This document shows, one piece after another, positions 37,238-46,066 of a stretch of 64,000 nucleotides of DNA. Both the position numbers and the translations under genes were made by a program. Each line of letters begins with the position of its first letter. Within the stretch, counting starts at the first letter, position 1. Source of the DNA: CADEFX01 sp963806735 (GTDB lineage: Bacteria > Pseudomonadota > Alphaproteobacteria > Rhizobiales > Hyphomicrobiaceae); assembly GCA_963806735.1 (NCBI GenBank), contig CAWEBE010000010.1, positions 62,001 to 126,000 of the forward strand. The letters are read 5' to 3'. The notes under the pieces are model-generated. The model was given only the letters and a program-made list of their open reading frames with translations, was not told the origin of the DNA and did not search any database.

Positions 37238-38614
37238 TCAACCCGCAAACACCCGGTCCTGCTCGGCGCGGAGCGACCAGAGCACCGAGCCCTCCGGGGC
37301 AGAGACGCAATCGGCAGTGATGAACTCCCCTTTGGTGACGGGGCGGGTCAGCGTGCGGCCTACCGCCATGTAGTAGGGCAGGGGATTGCGGCCACTCACC
37401 GGCAGCGCCGGCGTCAGGCCAGGCTCCAGATCGGGCACGGCGTGGCGGGTGCCGACGATCTCCAGGTTGTGGCCTATGGCCAAGTCCCGCATGGCGCGCG
37501 CGGTGAGATCGACCACCGGGCGGTAGCGCTCGTCGACCACGGAGTGATCGAGGCGCGCGGCCGCCATGATGGTAATGGGCGCTTCGACACCAAGTAGGTG
37601 TGAGGGATTGTAGACGAGGCCGTAGCGTCCATCGGACGAGACCGGAATGCCTTTGCCGCGGAACAGCGCGCCGGACCTGGCGTCGGCCCACTCCACAACG
37701 ACGTAGACGCCGCCGGCAAAGCTTGCCTCGTCCGGGCGGCGCAGACAGTTGAAGACGTCGAGGGCGCCGGGCTTCTCCAGCAGCCCGCCTTGGCTGCGCG
37801 GCTTATAGAGATCGGGCAGCTCCACAGTGCGGGCCATGGGCGCGTGGAAATCGGGACGGTCGGGCACGAGCCCCGTGGCATTGGCGACCAGCGCCATCTC
37901 GCAGTTGTCCGGCACGGTACGCTGCGGCAGCTCGGCCAGCGCCGCTGCGCGCTTATCGACGGTCGCCCTGGCATCCGCACCGAGCGCCCACAGCGAGGCG
38001 ATCGACGGTGCCATGGCGCTGCGGTCGGTCCAGGTGATGCGGTGCGTCACAGGATCGTAGACGTAGTCGTACTCGCTGGACTTACCGGCGGCCATGATCG
38101 GCAGCCCGAGCGTGCGCGCCCAGGACACGAGTTCGATCAGCAGCGCCGGCTGATCGCCTTCGACCAGCGTGTAGCCGACGCCAGCCTTGCGCGCGCGGGC
38201 CGCCAGCGCTGGGCCGACCACGCACTCGGCTTCCTTGCTGACCATGGTGACGCCGATGCCGGCGTCGATGGCTTGCAGCGCGTGGCGTGCGCCGGCTTCG
38301 GCATCGCCGGTGGCCTCGACCACCATGTCGAGCGGCAACGCCAGCACGTCGGCGACGCTCTCGCACAGCGCGATCTCACCACGCTCGAGTGCGGCTTTGG
38401 CGGCTACGGTGCTCTCGCACCGCTTTGCGGGCACGCCCATCGTGCGCAGCGCCTCGGTGACGCGGCTCAGATCCTTGTCGGCGGCGGCAAGGATCTTGAG
38501 GCCCTGCATGCGGCGGGACTGGGCGATCAGTGACAGGCCGAACTCGCCCGCGCCGATCAGGGCGGCGGCGACGGGCTTCTCGCGCGCGGCGCGGAACAAA
38601 GCCTCGAACTGCAT
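37238..38614 (-). CDS. NAD(P)-binding homoserine dehydrogenase-like protein with C-terminal SAF domain (COG4091 type)
   Basis: A 458-residue cytosolic oxidoreductase. An N-terminal Rossmann domain (AALIGAGEFGLSLIAQ) and a homoserine dehydrogenase-like catalytic part (DMVVEATGDAEAGARHA, MVSKEAECVVGP) are followed by a C-terminal SAF-like domain (LPVSGRNPLPYYMAVGRTL...). It is not a biosynthetic homoserine dehydrogenase, as it lacks the usual C-terminal substrate and ACT regions. COG4091 members occur in sugar or polyol catabolic clusters, but none is adjacent here, so the role is unclear. The start is the ATG at 38614 with ACAGGT upstream. The open frame continues 39 codons further without similarity. 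Confidence 0.75.
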   Translation of the reverse strand: MQFEALFRAAREKPVAAALIGAGEFGLSLIAQSRRMQGLKILAAADKDLSRVTEALRTMGVPAKRCESTVAAKAALERGEIALCESVADVLALPLDMVVEATGDAEAGARHALQAIDAGIGVTMVSKEAECVVGPALAARARKAGVGYTLVEGDQPALLIELVSWARTLGLPIMAAGKSSEYDYVYDPVTHRITWTDRSAMAPSIASLWALGADARATVDKRAAALAELPQRTVPDNCEMALVANATGLVPDRPDFHAPMARTVELPDLYKPRSQGGLLEKPGALDVFNCLRRPDEASFAGGVYVVVEWADARSGALFRGKGIPVSSDGRYGLVYNPSHLLGVEAPITIMAAARLDHSVVDERYRPVVDLTARAMRDLAIGHNLEIVGTRHAVPDLEPGLTPALPVSGRNPLPYYMAVGRTLTRPVTKGEFITADCVSAPEGSVLWSLRAEQDRVFAG

Positions 38615-38700
38615 GGCGTTGGACCTGTCCGTTTCTGATGCTCTCCTTCTCGGGAAGGAGAACTGAGAGCCGGAGTGTCCCCGAGCCTTCCGACAAAAGC

Positions 38701-38728
38701 AAATGGCCGGCTGTGATGCCGGCCATTT
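38701..38728 (-). terminator. Hairpin terminator between minus-strand genes
   Basis: An 11-bp perfect stem AAATGGCCGGC / GCCGGCCATTT with a 6-base loop. In the minus direction it is followed by GCTTTT. It lies after the broken hypothetical gene and before the SAF-domain dehydrogenase. Confidence 0.75.
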
Positions 38729-38748
38729 CATTCTTCGCGTCGATTGGC

Positions 38749-39439
38749 TCAGCTTCGGCCGTACAGCGCCTCGAGCGCCTCGGCGACCAGTTGCGGCCGG
38801 TTGGCCATGGTCTCGCGGTCAACTTTGAGCTTGGCGACAGCAGCAGGCGGAGGCGGATCGACGATGCGCACCGGCACGTCGTCGGGCTCCTCGTCATACA
38901 GGCTGAAGCGCATGTCGAGTGCATCGAGGAAGGCGGCGACCAGGTCCATGAGGGAGCCGAGCCGAATGCGGCCGGCAATCATGTATTCCTCGTCGGCTAC
39001 CAGTGTGCCGGACATCGGCAGGCTGCCGGCGTCGGGCGGGACCAGCCCGCGATCGCGCAGGAAACGAAAACCATCGGGCCCTGAGTTCGAAGGCGATGCC
39101 CGACGGATCGCCGAACTCCTGCACGGCGTCGAGCAGAACCACGGTGCCGGACAGGAACAGGCTCACCAGCGGCTTCAAGTCTGCATCGCGCGGCAGCTCA
39201 TCGGCGCGACGCCGTGCCTGCACCAGGCGCGCCACCAACCCAGCTTCCAGCGCACGCATGCGCGTGATGAACTCGGCGAGTGCTGCTTGGCGTTCATCCA
39301 GCTCGACACCGCCCGAGTCCATCGGCGCGTTGATCTCGAGAGTGGTGGACATCAGGTCCTCGCCAGCGGCCAGTGCCGCATCGAGGTGATCGCCGAGCAG
39401 ATAAGCTGCAGCCGGCGGTGCCTGTTTGGCGTCGAACAT
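38749..39439 (-). pseudogene. Hypothetical protein gene broken by a +1 frameshift
   Basis: Two open frames join into one protein of about 229 residues. The first part runs from the ATG at 39439 (MFDAKQAPPAAAYLLG) to FELRA. The second continues DGFRFLRDRGLVPPDAGSLP and ends at 38749 (EALEALYGRS). The frames connect if one base is removed from GGGCCC at 39076-39081. Without that, the first frame runs into an arginine-rich nonsense tail. I do not recognise the family. It appears soluble, acidic and partly helical, and has no signal peptide. Whether the break is real or a sequence error cannot be told here. Confidence 0.7.
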
Positions 39440-39470
39440 GGTCAGAAAACCCCGCGATTCCTGAACGCAC

Positions 39471-39686
39471 TCACGCGACGCGATGCACTGTGCCGAGCTG
39501 CCGGACGGCATTCAGCCTTGCGACCTCACGCTCGGCCTCCTCCAGGGTCGCGAAAGCGCCGCGGAAGGAATTCAGCTTCACGTTTCGGCCGGCAAGCGAC
39601 TGCGGCGTTCGGCTCAAGACTTTCATGATCACGAAAGATCCGTTCGCCACCTGCTCGATGGCGTAAGGCGACCCATCCATATGCAC
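39471..39686 (-). CDS. Small hypothetical protein
   Basis: A 71-residue soluble protein with no recognised family. The pattern (PYAIEQVANGSFVIMKVLSR strand region, then a helix TLEEAEREVARLNAV) looks like a small alpha/beta domain and is coding-like. It lies 31 bases upstream of the frameshifted gene on the same strand, so the two may form an operon. Confidence 0.5.
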   Translation of the reverse strand: MHMDGSPYAIEQVANGSFVIMKVLSRTPQSLAGRNVKLNSFRGAFATLEEAEREVARLNAVRQLGTVHRVA

Positions 39687-39850
39687 TGCCCCGAAATCCC
39701 CGAACGTATTGGTCCACCCGCCGCAACCTTTTGTTTACCTGATTCGCGGTCGCGGTAGGGGCTGATGGTGCGGGCAACACCCGGTGCTCCCCAGTGGCTT
39801 TGTCGGGGTCGAGGCCGGGGGATGGGAAGTATGCGCTGCCGGCGGCTTGC

Positions 39851-40225
39851 TCAGACCGGGCAACGGTCACCCTCGCGGCAGGGCCACCAGACCATGCGCG
39901 CCATGACTTTGCGGCCGTCCTTCAGCACGGCGCGGTCGAGGTACCACTGGGCAATATCCGTGCCGGCGACGACAACCTGCTGGCGCAACGCGTCCTCGGT
40001 GACGCCGGCGAGCTTGACGCACTCGTTGGGGCCCGTTTCGCTCCAGATGCCCGTCGGCATGGCGGCACCCAGCCGGCGCAACGCGGCAATCGAGAAATTG
40101 AAGGCAATCAGCAACCGGGCGCCGGCTACATCGCGCGCGGCGACGATGAAAGGGCCTTCGCTGGTGGTGGTCTCGCGCTCCCGCGGGCTCGCGTGGCTGG
40201 CGATCGTGAGCTTGAAGAGATCCAT
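39851..40225 (-). CDS. Hypothetical protein
   Basis: A 124-residue soluble protein that I do not recognise. The ATG at 40225 (MDLFKLTIASHASPRERE) is preferred over one 20 codons upstream, whose extra residues are arginine-rich and unlike a protein start. Visible parts are a beta-like FIVAARDVAGARLLIAFNF, then a hydrophilic middle, and WYLDRAVLKDGRKVMARMVWW near the end with CREGDRCPV at the tail. It stands alone. Confidence 0.5.
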   Translation of the reverse strand: MDLFKLTIASHASPRERETTTSEGPFIVAARDVAGARLLIAFNFSIAALRRLGAAMPTGIWSETGPNECVKLAGVTEDALRQQVVVAGTDIAQWYLDRAVLKDGRKVMARMVWWPCREGDRCPV

Positions 40226-40427
40226 GGCGCGTTTCCCACGAGCATCTACTCGGCTACGCGCATTCCCATTTAGCTCCGGCCGCATTGGACCAGAGGGAGC
40301 GAATCACTTTCCGTCCATGCGGACTTTATGGTTTTGCCGGACCGCTCGCCAGTGCTCCCAGTGCATGCATGAACCGCTGCTGGCCCCGCAGGTCCATGTG
40401 CCGCGTCGCGCAGCCGCGGCAAAGCCG

Positions 40428-40502
40428 CTAGTGTCCCGATCGCGAAGCTCGTCGGACTTCTCGGCAAGCATTGAACGAGCTTCGCGATCGAAAGGACACT
40501 AG
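40428..40502. repeat. CTAG-bounded palindrome, unit B, copy 2 (inverted)
   Basis: CTAGTGTCC at the left, arms CGATCGCGAAGCTCG and CGAGCTTCGCGATCG, and GGACACTAG at the right. In this copy the composite element is reversed: unit B comes before unit A on the + strand. Confidence 0.88.
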
Positions 40503-40515
40503 CAAGTACATGATG

Positions 40516-40590
40516 CTAGTGTGATTCAGATCGAGAAATTCGCTCAGAGACAGCCGCGAATACCGGCGAATTTCTCGATCATCACACTAG
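40516..40590. repeat. CTAG-bounded palindrome, unit A, copy 2 (inverted)
   Basis: CTAGTGTGAT at the left and ATCACACTAG at the right, with inner arms GAGAAATTCGC and GCGAATTTCTC. It is separated from unit B by 13 bases, the same spacing as in the other two copies. It sits at the left edge of the glycan cluster. Confidence 0.86.
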
Positions 40591-40679
40591 GCTTGCTATG
40601 GGACAGATCTGCGGGCCGCCGCCGAGGATGCGACCGAGCGGCAGCGCCCGACAGCGCGACAATGCGGGGGAGCGGGGTG

Positions 40680-42222
40680 GTGGCGCAGCGTGATGTAATG
40701 CCGAGCCATGGCGAGGCCGGCGCTTTGCCGCGGCGCATCTGCCTGCTCGTTCTTGGCATGCACCGCAGCGGCACCTCGGCCATGACGCGCGTCATCAGCC
40801 TGCTGGGCGCCGACTTGCCCAAGACCTTGTTGGGGGCATCACCTAGCAATGTGCGCGGCCACTGGGAACCGGCGTCGCTTGTCGCACAGCACGATCGTTT
40901 GCTCGAGCAGATCGACAGCAGCTGGGATGATTGGCGCAAGCTCGATCCCGCCGCTTTCCCGCCATCGCTGCGCGAGGAGGCTGCGCGCGGGTTCCACGCG
41001 CTGGTCGACGAGGAGTACGGCGCCTCGCCGCTGCTCGTGCTCAAGGACCCGCGCATTTGCCGGTTCGTGCCGTTCGTCACGGAGCTTCTCGCGGCCCGGA
41101 ACATCGCGACCCGGTATGTGCTGATGCTGCGCAATCCACTGGCGGTCGTGGCCTCACTCTTGGAGCGTAACGGCATGACGCCGGGCTTTTGTGCCCTCAT
41201 GTGGCTGCGGCACATGCTCGACGCCGAGGCGGCAACGCGGCGTGCGCCCCGCGCCATCGTCTCCTACGAAAATCTGCTGCTGGACTGGCGCGCGGCCATG
41301 CGCACGGTCGGTGCGCGCGTGGGAATCAGGTGGCCATGCCCAATCGAGGTGTCGGGGCCGCAGGTCGAGGCCGTTTCTGAGCGCCGAGATGCAGCACCAT
41401 GCGCCGTCACGGCACGAGCTGGCCGCACGTCCGGACATCGCCGACTGGGTCAAGGCCGCCTACGACGCGCTGCGCGCGCTCGAGCGCGACGCCGACGACG
41501 AGGCCGCATGCCGGACGCTGGACCGCATCGCCGCCGAGTTCGACGCTGTCGCGCCGGTCTTCGCGGCGGCGATGTTTCCGGAGCTCGCTGCGCGCGAGCG
41601 TAGCATCGCAGCCGAGCTGCAGGCACAGCATGCGCATGCGTTCGACGAGCTGCGGGGCACGGTTGCCGCGCGGGATCAGCGGATCGCGGATTTGCAAGCC
41701 GAAGCGATGGGGCGTGAGGCGCTGCTAGCTGCGTCAAGGTCGGAGATAGAGGTTTTGCGCACGGCGGTTGCTGCGCGGGAGAGTGAGCTTGCGGGATCGC
41801 AAGGCGAGTTAGCGGCGGCCAAGGTGCAAATTGAGAGCGAGGCGGAAGCGGCGCGGATCAATGCCGGACGTTTGCGCGAAGAACTGGAGGTGCGCAATGG
41901 CGAGATCGAGGCGCTGCGGGATGACGCAGGTGCGCTGCGAGGCGAGGTAGCGACTCGGGAGTTACAGCTTGCGACAACAAGGGATGAGTTGGCGGCTGCC
42001 AAGATGAAAAGTGACGAGCTTGCTTCTGAATTAGACCGCCTGCGGCAGAGCAACGCAAACATAGAACGCGAACTCGCGACGGCTCGCGAAAGGATCACGG
42101 CACAGAGGGTGCTTAAAGATCTGCGGAATCAGACTAGCACACTCGAAGAAGGCCATCCGTTTGCAACGCCACTGGCGGAGGGCAGGGCCTATCCCTCCTT
42201 CAGCGGGCGTCAACAAAACTGA
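40680..42222 (+). pseudogene. Sulfotransferase-domain protein with long coiled coil, broken by a +1 frameshift
   Basis: The first part has a PAPS-type sulfotransferase P-loop (LGMHRSGTSAMTRVISLLG) and a 3'-phosphate-binding RNPLAVVASLL. Near 41370 the frame is lost. Removing one G from GAGGCC at 41369-41370 restores VEPFLSAEMQHHAPS and continues into about 250 residues. These are largely a heptad-rich coiled coil of repeated EL-AA-ER units. GGGGGAG at 40666-40672 favours the GTG at 40680 (or 40677), and ATGs at 40662 and 40698 are alternatives. The stop overlaps the next gene. The protein would sulfate a surface glycan or lipid head group. Confidence 0.75.
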
Positions 42223-43445
42223 AGATCATTTTTGTCAATTATGGTCTGCTCAATAGCAATAGTGGTGGGCAGATAGTACATTTTGCCAACGAGTTGGCCA
42301 AGGCGGGTCATCGGGTGGCCGTATGTGGTCAAGGGCCTTTGGATTCCGTCAATGATTTTGGTGCGCCGCTATTCTCCACCTTCCCTTCATCAGAGATCGA
42401 CACGCTTCCCGATCGTGTCGCTAACTTCGATGGCGGCGAGATCCCTGCGTCTAGGACCATCATACACGCATGGACGCCACGCGAGCGTACGCGACTATGG
42501 ACGCAACGCCTCTTGTCTGTGCTTGCATGCAAATATGTCGTGCATCTCGAGGACAATGAAACCGCTTTAGCGTGCGCACAGTTGCAATTGGACAAGCGGG
42601 CACTTATCCAGTTCGCAAAGTCCCGTCCGGAGGCTTTTCCAGTCTCGCTCTCTCATCCTGTTCTTTCGCGCCGATTTCTGGCGGAGGCCGATGGGTGCAG
42701 TGTGATAGTTGATCGCTTGCGTGAATTTGTTCCCGAGCACGTGCCCGTGCAGTTGCTCGAGCCCGGCGTGGATGCGGAGCTATTTTCTCCGGCGCGATCA
42801 CAGTTGGAGCGCGAAGAGCTAGCCAGATCACTTGGGCTCGACGAGCGCGAGCAGATTTGCGTCTATCATGGGAACATGCACGCTGCGAATCGGCGCGAAA
42901 TGTTCTCGCTCTACACCGCAATTCTCATACTTCAGCGGCGTGGGTTCCCTGTTCGCCTTTTGCGGTGCGGTGCCGACTTTTGCGATGCATTGGACGTAAG
43001 CTCGAGCGAGCTTCAGAAAATTGTTACGGAACTAGGTGTGGTACCGCGGGCGAGATTGATTGAGATACTTAGGTTGGCGACCTTCTACGTCCAGCCCGGC
43101 GGCATCAATAGTTTCAATGCGTATCGTCTGCCTTCGAAGCTTCCCGAATTTTTGGCGCTTGGTCGGCCGGTTATCTTGCCGCGAACCAACCTTGGGCTGC
43201 GATTGAGGCACGGCCAGGAGGCACTACTAATGGAACGAGGTGACGCCCTGGATATTGCAGAATCTGCTCAGATCGTACTTCGCCATTCTTCCATAGGAGA
43301 CAGCATCGGAGAAGCGGGGCGGGCATTTGCTGTGCGTGAGATGAACTGGAGCACAAATGCACGCCGGTTGGAGCGGTTCTATATGGCCCTAGTGCGGGGG
43401 AGGTTTGCTGCGCAGGGCCATGTAGAGCGAACTTCGGTTCCGTAG
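42219..43445 (+). CDS. Glycosyltransferase, GT4-like
   Basis: About 408 residues. The family N-terminus (KIIFVNYGLLNSNSGGQIVH) begins immediately after a CTG at 42219 that overlaps the preceding TGA as CTGA, where ATGA would be expected. A TTG at 42294 would cut off the first Rossmann strand. The C-terminal half shows a donor-domain start (VYHGNMHAANRREMFSLYTA) and the nucleotide-sugar region YRLPSKLPEFLALGRPVI with a conserved Glu. It would transfer a sugar from a nucleotide donor. Base composition is AT-richer than the window average, as for its neighbours. Confidence 0.8.
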   Translation: MKIIFVNYGLLNSNSGGQIVHFANELAKAGHRVAVCGQGPLDSVNDFGAPLFSTFPSSEIDTLPDRVANFDGGEIPASRTIIHAWTPRERTRLWTQRLLSVLACKYVVHLEDNETALACAQLQLDKRALIQFAKSRPEAFPVSLSHPVLSRRFLAEADGCSVIVDRLREFVPEHVPVQLLEPGVDAELFSPARSQLEREELARSLGLDEREQICVYHGNMHAANRREMFSLYTAILILQRRGFPVRLLRCGADFCDALDVSSSELQKIVTELGVVPRARLIEILRLATFYVQPGGINSFNAYRLPSKLPEFLALGRPVILPRTNLGLRLRHGQEALLMERGDALDIAESAQIVLRHSSIGDSIGEAGRAFAVREMNWSTNARRLERFYMALVRGRFAAQGHVERTSVP

Positions 43446-43457
43446 AGATTTTCCCCC

Positions 43458-44222
43458 ATGATCACGTCTAGGTACCCATCAACTCTCAGCCTCGAAAGCT
43501 TGGTGGAGCGATATCGGAATTTTCTCGTGCCGCCCGTTTCCTACGCGACTGTTAGAGACTACTGCGACAGCATCGATCACCTTGGAGCCTTGGCTGAAGC
43601 CAACAAAGACATGAAAGACTGCCAGCGCTGCTGGATGTTGAAGGCAATAGTAGGAAATGTGGCAAGTGGAGCGCGCCTGTTAGAGATTGGTGCGGGAGAG
43701 CCACTTGTCGCAGACCTATTGAGCCAACTTGGATATGACGTAACAATTGTCGATCCATATGACGGCCGAGCCAATGGCCCAGCCAAGCTCGAATGGTTTC
43801 GGCGCCAATATCCGCATCTAGAATTCTTCGCCGAAACCTTCGATGACAAAGCCGGGTTGCCGGGAAGATATGATTGCATCTATTCGATTTCGGTTCTCGA
43901 ACATATAGCACTGGACGACTTGGCGAATGTCTTTTCGGGCATACGAAGGTACGGCAACACTGGGGTTGTCTCTTTGCACGCTGTCGATCATGTATTGTTG
44001 GGAGCTGGTGCAGAGTACCACTTCAAAATGTTGGACGAAGTGGCGGGGGGATGCGGCATAGCTGCTGAGGCCCTGTCTCGCACACTGGAAGCGGCCGTCA
44101 ATGATCCCGAGACCTATTTCTTGTCAGCGCGCGCGCACAATATGTGGCGCGGCAAGCTCAGTTACGATGAGTTTCCAATGCGGCGTTGCATTTCGATGCA
44201 ATTCTGCCAAGTGGTGGTTTGA
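43458..44222 (+). CDS. Class I SAM-dependent methyltransferase-like protein
   Basis: A 254-residue protein with a Rossmann methyltransferase core: motif I LLEIGAGEPLVADLL, motif II VTIVDPYDG and motif IV-like DCIYSISVLEHI. The N-terminal 60 residues and the last 80 are not recognisable. It lies between two glycosyltransferase genes, 12 bases after the first and directly abutting the second. It probably methylates a sugar or lipid intermediate of the same glycan. Composition is low in GC relative to the core genes. Confidence 0.78.
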   Translation: MITSRYPSTLSLESLVERYRNFLVPPVSYATVRDYCDSIDHLGALAEANKDMKDCQRCWMLKAIVGNVASGARLLEIGAGEPLVADLLSQLGYDVTIVDPYDGRANGPAKLEWFRRQYPHLEFFAETFDDKAGLPGRYDCIYSISVLEHIALDDLANVFSGIRRYGNTGVVSLHAVDHVLLGAGAEYHFKMLDEVAGGCGIAAEALSRTLEAAVNDPETYFLSARAHNMWRGKLSYDEFPMRRCISMQFCQVVV

Positions 44223-46052
44223 ATGTTGTCTGGGCGCTTTTCTGTGTGGGCGAGGGTGCTTTCCGATGTTTTGGTAGCACTCAAGAACGACCCAAGTGTC
44301 GTCTGGCGCGGCGCGGCATTTTTGCTTCGCGAGCGTAGTACATCGGAATTCGCAAACGCATTTTGGGTCTACTTGCGGCGGGAACGCACGGTTGCTGCAA
44401 ATGTGAGAGCCAAACCTGGCCCTCTTGCTACCATGCGCAATGAAGTGTCCCGACGCGGAGAGGAGGGCGTGGTCGATGGGCCACTCCTGTCCGTAATTGT
44501 ACCCGTTTACAATACGCCTGCGGCAATCTTGGAGGCGTGCATTCGTTCAGTCGTCAACCAGAGTTATGTGAAGTTGCAGTTGATCGTTGTGAACGATGCG
44601 TCGACTCAACTGCATGTGCGGCCCCTGCTCGAATCGCTTTGTGGAGACGATAGTCGCATCGTGTTGGTGCATAGGGATCGCAATGGCAGAATATCACAGG
44701 CCACAAACGACGGCATAAAGCGTGCGACCGGCGAATTTCTCCTTTTTCTTGACCATGATGACGAGTTGGCGCCAGACGCTTTGGCTGCTGTAGCGGCGGC
44801 CATCGTCGACAATCTGGCCATCGATGTTTGGTATTCAGATCAGCTCAAATGCGACGAGCGTGGCAATGTGTTCGACCATTTTTTCAAGCCTGACTGGTCG
44901 CCCTTGTACTTTCTAGGCGTAATGTACATCGGGCATCTTCTAGCGATGCGCACAACCCTGGTGAATGCCTTGGGCGGGTTCGCGAGCGCGTACGATGGCG
45001 TCCAGGACTTTGAGCTTATGCTGCGCGCGACCGAGCGCACACAACGCATTGGGCACATCGCACAAGCGCTATACAAATGGCGTGCTGTCCGGAATAGTGT
45101 TGCGGCTGCGCCAGATGCAAAGACAGGTATCGATCGACTCCAGCGACAAGCTGTGGAGGCCCATTTAGGGCGGTTGGGGCGCACTTGGCAGGTCACGTCC
45201 CATGAACGCCTGCCGCATCGCTTGCGCATCATGAGTGGGCCAAATAGCGCGACGCCATCCATAAGCATCATCATCCCGTCGCGAGATCAGGGTCCGATTG
45301 TAGCGCGATGCCTCGAATCGATTTTTAGGATCACAGCCTATCCCGATTTCGAAGTGATTGTCGTTGACAATGAGACGACAGATCCGGAAGCCCTGGCGGC
45401 GTTCGAGCGGCATCAAGTGAAGCGGATACCTTACGAAGGTAGCTTCAACTACTCAGATGCCAACAACAGAGGCGTTGCCAACTCGTGTGGCGAATACCTG
45501 CTATTTCTCAATAATGACACAGAAGTGCTCGATGCAAATTGGCTCAGGACGCTGGTGGTCTATTTCGAGGATGAAGGTATAGGCGCGGTTGGGCCAATAT
45601 TGTTGTATGCGGATCGAAGGATTTAGCATGGCGGAGTTGTCTTGGGTGCTCGGGGAACAGCCGATCACGCCATGCGATCATTTCCCGAGGACGTGGATGC
45701 GTATGCGGGTTCACTGGCATGCTCAAGGGAAGTCAGCGGCGTGACCGCGGCTTGCATGCTCGTGCCGCGCAGAATTTTCTCGGAGGTGGGGGGATTTTGC
45801 ACCGACTTTGCAAAGCACTACCAGGATGTAGATTTCTGCCTCAAGCTGCGTGAGCGAGGGTATCGGATCATTTGTGCAGCAGAACCCAGGCTCCTGCACC
45901 ATGAAAGCCTTAGCCGCGCATCGGAAGGCTATGATCTCGGCGATCGGGCCATCCTGCTCGACCGATGGTACGAGAGCATTGAAAGAGGGGATCCTTACTA
46001 CAACACCAATTTGAGTTTGCAGAAACTCGATTACTCTCTGGCTCAGGGGTGA
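44223..46052 (+). pseudogene. Two-domain GT2 glycosyltransferase interrupted by an in-frame TAG
   Basis: Read through, this is a 609-codon protein. The first GT2 domain has SVIVPVYNTPAAILEACIRS and the DxD-type DHDDEL. The second has SIIIPSRDQGPIVARCLES and NNDTEV. A TAG at 45624-45626 (codon 468) stops translation after ILLYADRRI. The same frame then continues HGGVVLGARG and CMLVPRRIFSEVGGFC...DFCLKLRERGY, the expected end of the second GT2 domain. CAG (Gln) is the likely original codon. If the stop is real, the product keeps domain 1 but has a truncated domain 2. It starts directly at the end of the methyltransferase gene. Confidence 0.8.
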
Positions 46053-46066
46053 AGCAGAATACCTAC

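Noticed and set aside
40428..40590. Composite palindromes considered as a CRISPR array
   Set aside because: There are only two different hairpins per site, with no series of identical direct repeats and unique spacers and no cas genes.
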